Below are positions 21,326 to 28,623 of a stretch of 28,623 nt of DNA, in pieces. How positions within the stretch are numbered: the first letter of the stretch is position 1; each line of letters begins with the position of its first letter. The translations under genes were made by a program, and so were the position numbers. A model generated the notes under the pieces. That model saw nothing but the letters and a program-made list of their open reading frames with translations, had not been told where the DNA came from and searched no databases. Origin of the DNA: Thermomucor indicae-seudaticae (taxonomy: Eukaryota > Mucoromycota > Mucoromycetes > Mucorales > Lichtheimiaceae); assembly GCA_000787465.1 (NCBI GenBank), contig JSYX01000456.1, forward strand, positions 1 through 28,623, given 5' to 3'.

Positions 21326-22759
21326 CTACACGATGCTTGCCATATACGACATGTTCTTTTGTTGTGTCGTCATGTCTTGTGTTACCCGTTTCAGGGGTAA
21401 TATCCATTCGCCAAAATCAGCTAATAGCGCTTCAGCACATATAAACAGCAATCGCCATACTCGAAATACGTCCTTAAACAAGTGACCAAACGACGCTTTT
21501 CCGACTCCTTCTTCCACGTACTTTTCAGAGCATTCGAACGCTGTAACGAGAACGTAAGCTATGCGAGTCGATATGCTGAAAAGAAGACCCAGATGATGCT
21601 GTCCCAGCCATTGATAATCAAAATCTTGCGGCGACTGCGATGTTTCCGGCCGATCGTCTTGCACCGCAACAGTACCATAACCACACTCGTTATGATTGAT
21701 GGGTATCACCATGGTATCTTGTTGTGGTTCTGTTTCTGGAACTATCATGTCAGGCAATGACTGATAAGAGGCGGACGATGTCAAGTCATGATTCTCAGTG
21801 TCGGCGGTGCATGTGGTAGAAAGCGCAACAGGCTCGGTGGTGGTCACAGCAGTAATGGTTTCAACGGGGTCTTCATCTTTCGCGTCTTGTCGATCTGCTT
21901 TTTCTTCTTCTTCTTCTTCCTCCCACGGTACCTCCAAGATTGTGGATGGTCGTCGCTGATGAAATTGTGCTGACCGGTACCAGTGTACGATCTCCGGTGA
22001 CATTGTAAATCCAGCAGCCCTTTCCCTTCTCGGTTGTTCTTGTTGTTCCAGTACCTCCAATGAATGATTATTCGAGAAGTCTTCCTCCTCAATAGTTTGC
22101 ATATGTCGACTGCGACCCATCCACATGTTCTCATCCATGACAATAGGTGCAGCCTCTGGCGCTCGCGCAGTGACCATCAAGACGTCCTCGTCGTCTACAT
22201 CCATCGGTGAAGAGTAGTAATAATCATAATGTTGCTGTTCGTCGTCCGTTTCGTCCTCGTCTGCAAGACGCATCCGCTGCTCCATTCGCTCGATATGTTG
22301 TTGTTGTATAAATTGTGGCGTGAGCATAAAATCGTCTCCAGCGAGCAACACGATCGGATGAGCATGCGGGATACCCAGCAGAATTTGCTGAGACTTGCTA
22401 TACATGCTATGCAAATGCCAATTTTCAAGAAAGGTATAAGGTGTCCGTCTTCGATATTCTGGGTATCTTTGTCGGGCAAACTTTTGACACGTCGCCAAAA
22501 AGGCTCGGCTCGCCAGTTTTGTGAGTGAATCGTCTTCTTGTTTTGCTTCTTGTTCTCCCGTCTGCGTGAGCAAGAATGGGAGAAGTTCTTCATCAGAAGC
22601 AGTCGTGGCGGGTAACGACATGGCGGACGATGCCTGATCTGTCGGCACATAAAAACGACTTGCGAGGTGTTGAAAATCATGAGTAACGGCCTCGTCATCC
22701 TGAAGCGGGTCTTCGTCAGACGGTCGTTCGAGATGCGACAAAGAAGACAAGGTGCTCAT
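21326..22759 (-). CDS. 477-aa acidic protein of unknown function
   Basis: Single exon from ATG 22759 (MSTLSSLSHLERPSDEDPL) to 21326. Residues 1-90 are Ser/Glu/Asp-rich and probably disordered. About 90-165 look folded (ATCQKFARQRYPEYRRRTPYTF, HAHPIVLLAGDDFMLTPQF). The middle is acidic with a Tyr run (HYDYYYSS), MDVDDEDV and a seven-Glu run encoded by a TTC/TCC repeat on the plus strand (about 21900-21925). The C-terminal 90 residues hold two hydrophobic helices (LGLLFSISTRIAYVLVTAF and VWRLLFICAEALLADF) that could span or lie on a membrane. An autophagy- or trafficking-type tail-anchored protein would fit, but no family is recognised. It is the last of three minus-strand genes packed head to tail and starts 178 bp after the RdRP stop. 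Confidence 0.8.
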   Translation of the reverse strand: MSTLSSLSHLERPSDEDPLQDDEAVTHDFQHLASRFYVPTDQASSAMSLPATTASDEELLPFLLTQTGEQEAKQEDDSLTKLASRAFLATCQKFARQRYPEYRRRTPYTFLENWHLHSMYSKSQQILLGIPHAHPIVLLAGDDFMLTPQFIQQQHIERMEQRMRLADEDETDDEQQHYDYYYSSPMDVDDEDVLMVTARAPEAAPIVMDENMWMGRSRHMQTIEEEDFSNNHSLEVLEQQEQPRRERAAGFTMSPEIVHWYRSAQFHQRRPSTILEVPWEEEEEEEKADRQDAKDEDPVETITAVTTTEPVALSTTCTADTENHDLTSSASYQSLPDMIVPETEPQQDTMVIPINHNECGYGTVAVQDDRPETSQSPQDFDYQWLGQHHLGLLFSISTRIAYVLVTAFECSEKYVEEGVGKASFGHLFKDVFRVWRLLFICAEALLADFGEWILPLKRVTQDMTTQQKNMSYMASIV

Positions 22760-22937
22760 GTTGGGACTTTATTGATCAAAGAGAAGCGTGCATTAAAAAA
22801 GGTGGGGCCCAGGTAACGGGGCGTTAGCTGAAAATTTGCCATACAAGCGTTCTGTTTTTCCCAAGCAAAACGATAACCTTTTCTTAAGACTCTCAACAAA
22901 TTTTGTGCTAGAAAAACATCGTCCATATATTGGCAAC

Positions 22938-25900
22938 TTATCGTACAAGTTCGTCAGATAACCCGCTGGTGTCCTCTGTTATACTGCCAAATGAAAGATC
23001 ACTCAGCGAGTCCAGCGAGTTTCCAAGACTGGGCGCGTTTTGGAACGTCGAATCATTGTCGGAACTGCTGCCGTCGTTGTACGAAAGAATGGTTGTTTCT
23101 GGTATTGCCCGCATATACTGCTCCTCCCTGGGACGTGAAGCGTTTGCTTTAAGAAGTTGGCATAAAATATCTTGCGCCACCCAAGGGAAGCTGATTTTCC
23201 ACTTCTTTTTACGATGAGTGTAGTTCCTTGCCTCCAAGTCTTGTGCGGTGTCGCGTTCGACGGGATGATATGTGACATAATACCACGCAGCTGCTTTTAC
23301 TTTTTCCTCTTCTCGTTGTTCACAGGTGCTAATGATGCGAGAGGACCGTCGATCACGACCATAATGAGCGGGAAAATGATCCTTGTACCAGCGGTCGCGT
23401 AAGCCAGCAATTGACCTTCGTGCTCGGCGAAGAATTTCAAATTGGTTTTTACGTCCTTTCATTTTATACCACCGGATCACGTAACCAGAAAGTAGCTCTG
23501 ATTCTGTCGGTATGCCGTATTGGTTCAAGAGATCCTGCACGTCTCGATCATAGCGACGTTTTAGGCGCCGAGCGGCTTTAACATATCGTTCCATGCCAGA
23601 CATCCATAATCGTACGTCGTAGTCACTGCTTTCTAATATTACTTCTCTGTATTGACTGAATCTATTGACATCGATCGATCGATACAGTATACCAAGGATT
23701 TTCTGAGATTCATAGGAGGGCTTGTCAAACTTTTCCATGAAGTCTGGGTAAGTCTTTGGTCGAAGCTCGTTAGGCATCTCCGCGACGACGCCTGTTTTCG
23801 CAAAGTCTATGCAGCATATATACACGTTGAGTCGTCGATCAGTCGGTATACATATGTAATCGAGACATTTGTTTACCAACAGCAGTCGAGTGTAATCTTG
23901 CTAACTTTTTACAGTCTTCATGGAAAACACCTTCTCGTTGAAAATCAGCAATAGCCATGTGGGCATTGGCAATAATACCCAAGTTGTCGTTCTTGATATG
24001 GTCCACAAAGAAGGACTGAATGTCCTCGATTTCCACGTTTCCAACTTCAACAGGTCTGCTTTGCATTGACTCCATAGGCGTTACGTTTCTTTTTTCAGGA
24101 TCAGGAAGCAGCTGGTTGTCCCAGATCAAACTAATGAAGCGAGTCAAGCCAAGGATAGATGCTTTTCCTCTCGCAGTAGTAATATGTACCTGTACAAGTC
24201 ACCGTCCAGATCGCCTCCAGAGCACATACTTGGAACATCACGTTCGCCTTGCGCAGAAAAGACAATAACATTGCACAAATCATGCAACGCCGGACAATCC
24301 ACAGCTTCAACAACACGTACGTCGCCTGGATGAAGACACGGGTTACGATAAAGGACGCATTCGCCTGTGATGATTTTCCGAGACTCTGAAGTCTGGTAAG
24401 AGTTGAACGCCAACTGGCAAAAGACCTGATTCTCCTTGAGCGTGTTTGACTCATCGACGATCCCCAAAAGGAAAGCTCCATCGCGCACCATGATCCTGGC
24501 CCGTTTCTTGATATCCTTCAGTTTACATAGCCGGAATATGTTGACCATGTTGCAGGTGTAAGCATCCCCACTTTCCAGCAAGCCCGCATCCACTAAGCGT
24601 GCAATGTTCTTGTTGATACCAAATTCATCGGCATTCATTCGTAGTGCATAGGATGCCTTGACTGGGTCGTTGTGCATGGCGTCAATATCCCTCACCATAT
24701 CATCGTGCAGAGAAATAAATACTTCATCAGGGACACCCAAAGAAGACAAGATCAGGATGGCCTGTCGATTAAGATTTACTGGCGAGTATTTCGCAACGCG
24801 AATCACCTCAAGCATGCGATGCTGAGACTCGAACTTGATTTGGCTTGGGCGTAGTTGTACGCACTTGCCTTTGAGAGCCTCGTGTAGCGATAGGACACCC
24901 TTAGCGCCACCAAGTCGTATCTGGAACGCGCTAGGTGGCTTGCCAGCCATGTTCATGCGTTTTGCAATAATTATGCCCAGCTTTTTGGATATACGGCCCA
25001 CGCCGTCCGAAAACGTGTAGCTATTGTGTGCGATATCTGGAATTTGTTGCACTTCTTCTGGCTTGAGCTTGGTAATGGGACTTGTGTCCGAAAAGCACTG
25101 GTAAAACAGGCCAGCATTGGGTGTGTGAATTGTCTTCATCCTGGTCACATTTAATCGCAACTTACTTGGCCCATACGTGCTGCAAACTTCGCAACCACTT
25201 TCTCGGATGAGAAATCGCCCATCCATTCCCGTATCTTTCGGACATCCAAGTCGGGAGTGCCTGCAAAAAACCAGCAACCATGATCGCGCAACTGGGAGCT
25301 TGAGAACGCCAAAAACTCATAGTGTCTATCGCCGATTTGGATGCCATTACGGAGTGTAAGCCCAATGCGAAAATACAGCCAATCAATAGTGTGGTTACGA
25401 TTGGAGGACATGTGGACCAGATTTTCGTCTTCATCGACAAACTGGACCCGGAGGAACCGGTCCATGTACTTCCCAAAGTGACGAATGACCCGATTGGTCG
25501 TTTCAACCTGCTGGCGTTCAATTTGGATCGAAGTAGGTTTCACGAAGACTTTGTGCAAAAGAACACAACCCTTGGCGGTTTTCCGCGGCTTGCCAACTTG
25601 GTGATATCTGGACTGATGCATTATCTTTTCCAACGCTTCGATGGGCTTCCAGGTTTTGTCATATCCTAGGAGCCTTAAGGCATCACACGCCACCGCTGGC
25701 TGCAGATTGTTGTAATACGTATAAAACGCGTCATCCAGATTGTACTCGCTGAAAACACGCATCGAAACCATTGTTTCAAGTGCATACAACTTGTCAAAAT
25801 CCTCTATTATTTGCGCACGGTCTGCAAACGTCTTTACTGTGCCCGTCCTGGCTCCGACATGAATAATCTTGCCTGGGAAATAGTTCACTGGACGCGGCAC

Positions 25901-26470
25901 GACTCGATAGGATGATAACCGCACCAACATTTCTTTATATCTGACCATCTGAACTCTTTTGCGAATCGATACTTGAAATCTGTAAGTTGTCCACGAAGCG
26001 AAGTTGACTTCAGACGATGATGCCCCTATCTGCACAGGCGCGTTCAGCCTGATCATATGGCTCCTTTCCGCCTCCTCGTCCCTGGGGAGGCTGACCACTC
26101 GCTCCCATTGATCGTCCTTGAAGAACATGCCAGTCTGCTTCTTGATCCAAAACGCCGCTGGATGCTGCAGTTTCATCGTAAAGGCGAAGATGTCCAAGCC
26201 GCTGATCGGTTGATCAACGATAAGTCCATCCTCCTCTTCGAGCGCATCAAACTTGAACTCGGCTTTATATTCATGCCGCAAATGCTCAAAGTAGATAGTG
26301 ATCTTATGAAAGTCATAGTTGACGACCAAGTTGATCTTTGATGCCGCTGACCACTCCGCTACAAATGTCCTTGGAGCAACCATGGCTCCTAGAGTAAACG
26401 TATCGCCATAAAGCTTCGTATAAAGCTTCTGCCATTGATTCCTTGGATAACCCTGCTCCGGGACTGGCAT
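22938..26470 (-). CDS. RNA-dependent RNA polymerase of RNA silencing
   Basis: The enzyme copies single-stranded RNA into double-stranded RNA for Dicer in quelling-type silencing. Exons 26470-25166, 25097-24190, 24130-23877 and 23806-22938 join in phase (introns of 68, 59 and 70 bp) to 1111 aa. The N-terminal part has the family's NYDFHKITIYFEH and YKAEFKF segment. The core has FAFSSSQLR-like LAFSSSQLRDHGCWF, then MGQCFSDTSP created by the first splice, YTFSDGVGRIS, QIRLGGAKGVL, RNPCLHPGDVR, and the catalytic CSGGDLDGDLY with Asp731, 733 and 735 (24198-24212). Then come LIWD, LHSTAVDFAKTG across the third splice, and a Ser/Asp-rich tail ending GLSDELVR. The first usable ATG is MPVPEQ at 26470; the frame is open to 26521 only from GTG. 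An RRM-like N-terminus seen in many relatives is absent, since the RVB1 stop is just 135 bp upstream. Confidence 0.93.
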
Positions 26471-26605
26471 ACGTGGAAAAGGAAGAAAGGAGCACAAGCC
26501 CAAAGATTTGATGTCAAACACTCTAAAAAAGAAACCTTAAATTTCTTTCCCAGAGTGATCAAAATTCGGTGATCAATGCGATTTTGCTTTCATTGTTCTG
26601 TAAAT

Positions 26606-28623
<2,018 letters not shown>

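Noticed and set aside
25322..25669. 115-codon plus-strand frame inside the RdRP
   Set aside because: It is a shadow of a highly conserved polymerase exon on the opposite strand.

Overview
The window is nuclear DNA from a filamentous fungus, most likely of the Mucoromycota (Mucorales-type). The reasons are dense short spliceosomal introns (about 37-91 bp, GT-AG with one GC-AG, often with a CTAAC-like branch site), fungal-type orthologues of SMC3, RVB1, TBCB and an RNAi-type RNA-dependent RNA polymerase, and a Mutator-like element. The assignment to Mucorales rests on gene style and remembered resemblance, not on a search. I rebuilt exon structures by hand from reading frame, splice sites and family motifs; every multi-exon model given keeps phase across all junctions except where a frameshift is stated.

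Layout. 1-450 holds a decayed minus-strand gene fragment. 505-3878 is a Mutator-like transposon with 38-bp terminal inverted repeats, carrying a broken transposase spliced to a ubiquitin-protease-like domain. 4493-5413 (+) is tubulin cofactor B (4 exons). 6129-10906 (+) is cohesin SMC3 (20 exons, 1196 aa), with four CGCGT boxes just upstream. Then come three minus-strand genes: a 149-aa protein with a SERTA-like motif (11157-11606), a small Mic12-like mitochondrial membrane protein (12184-12608) and a phenol-hydroxylase-type FAD monooxygenase (12722-14744) with a 27-nt microexon and one apparent frameshift.

14745-21325 is an accessory, gene-poor stretch. It holds two divergent frameshifted genes of unknown family (15388-16366), a small three-exon gene not recognised before (17355-17771), an (AT)21 microsatellite, an 83-bp Tc1/mariner-like miniature element with TA at both ends (18063-18145), duplicated 16-bp-unit repeats, and a second copy of the small gene's promoter with no gene behind it (about 18838-19045).

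21326-28380 is a compact minus-strand array: a 477-aa acidic protein of unknown function, a complete RNA-dependent RNA polymerase (4 exons, 1111 aa, DLDGD motif intact) and the AAA+ ATPase RVB1/pontin (7 exons, 463 aa). RVB1 and the polymerase are only 135 bp apart.

Functionally the conserved part is housekeeping (tubulin folding, cohesion, mitochondrial membrane, chromatin remodelling) with an RNA-silencing gene. The most surprising observation is that SMC3 has Ser105-Met106 where the acetylated Lys105-Lys106 pair of human SMC3 lies.
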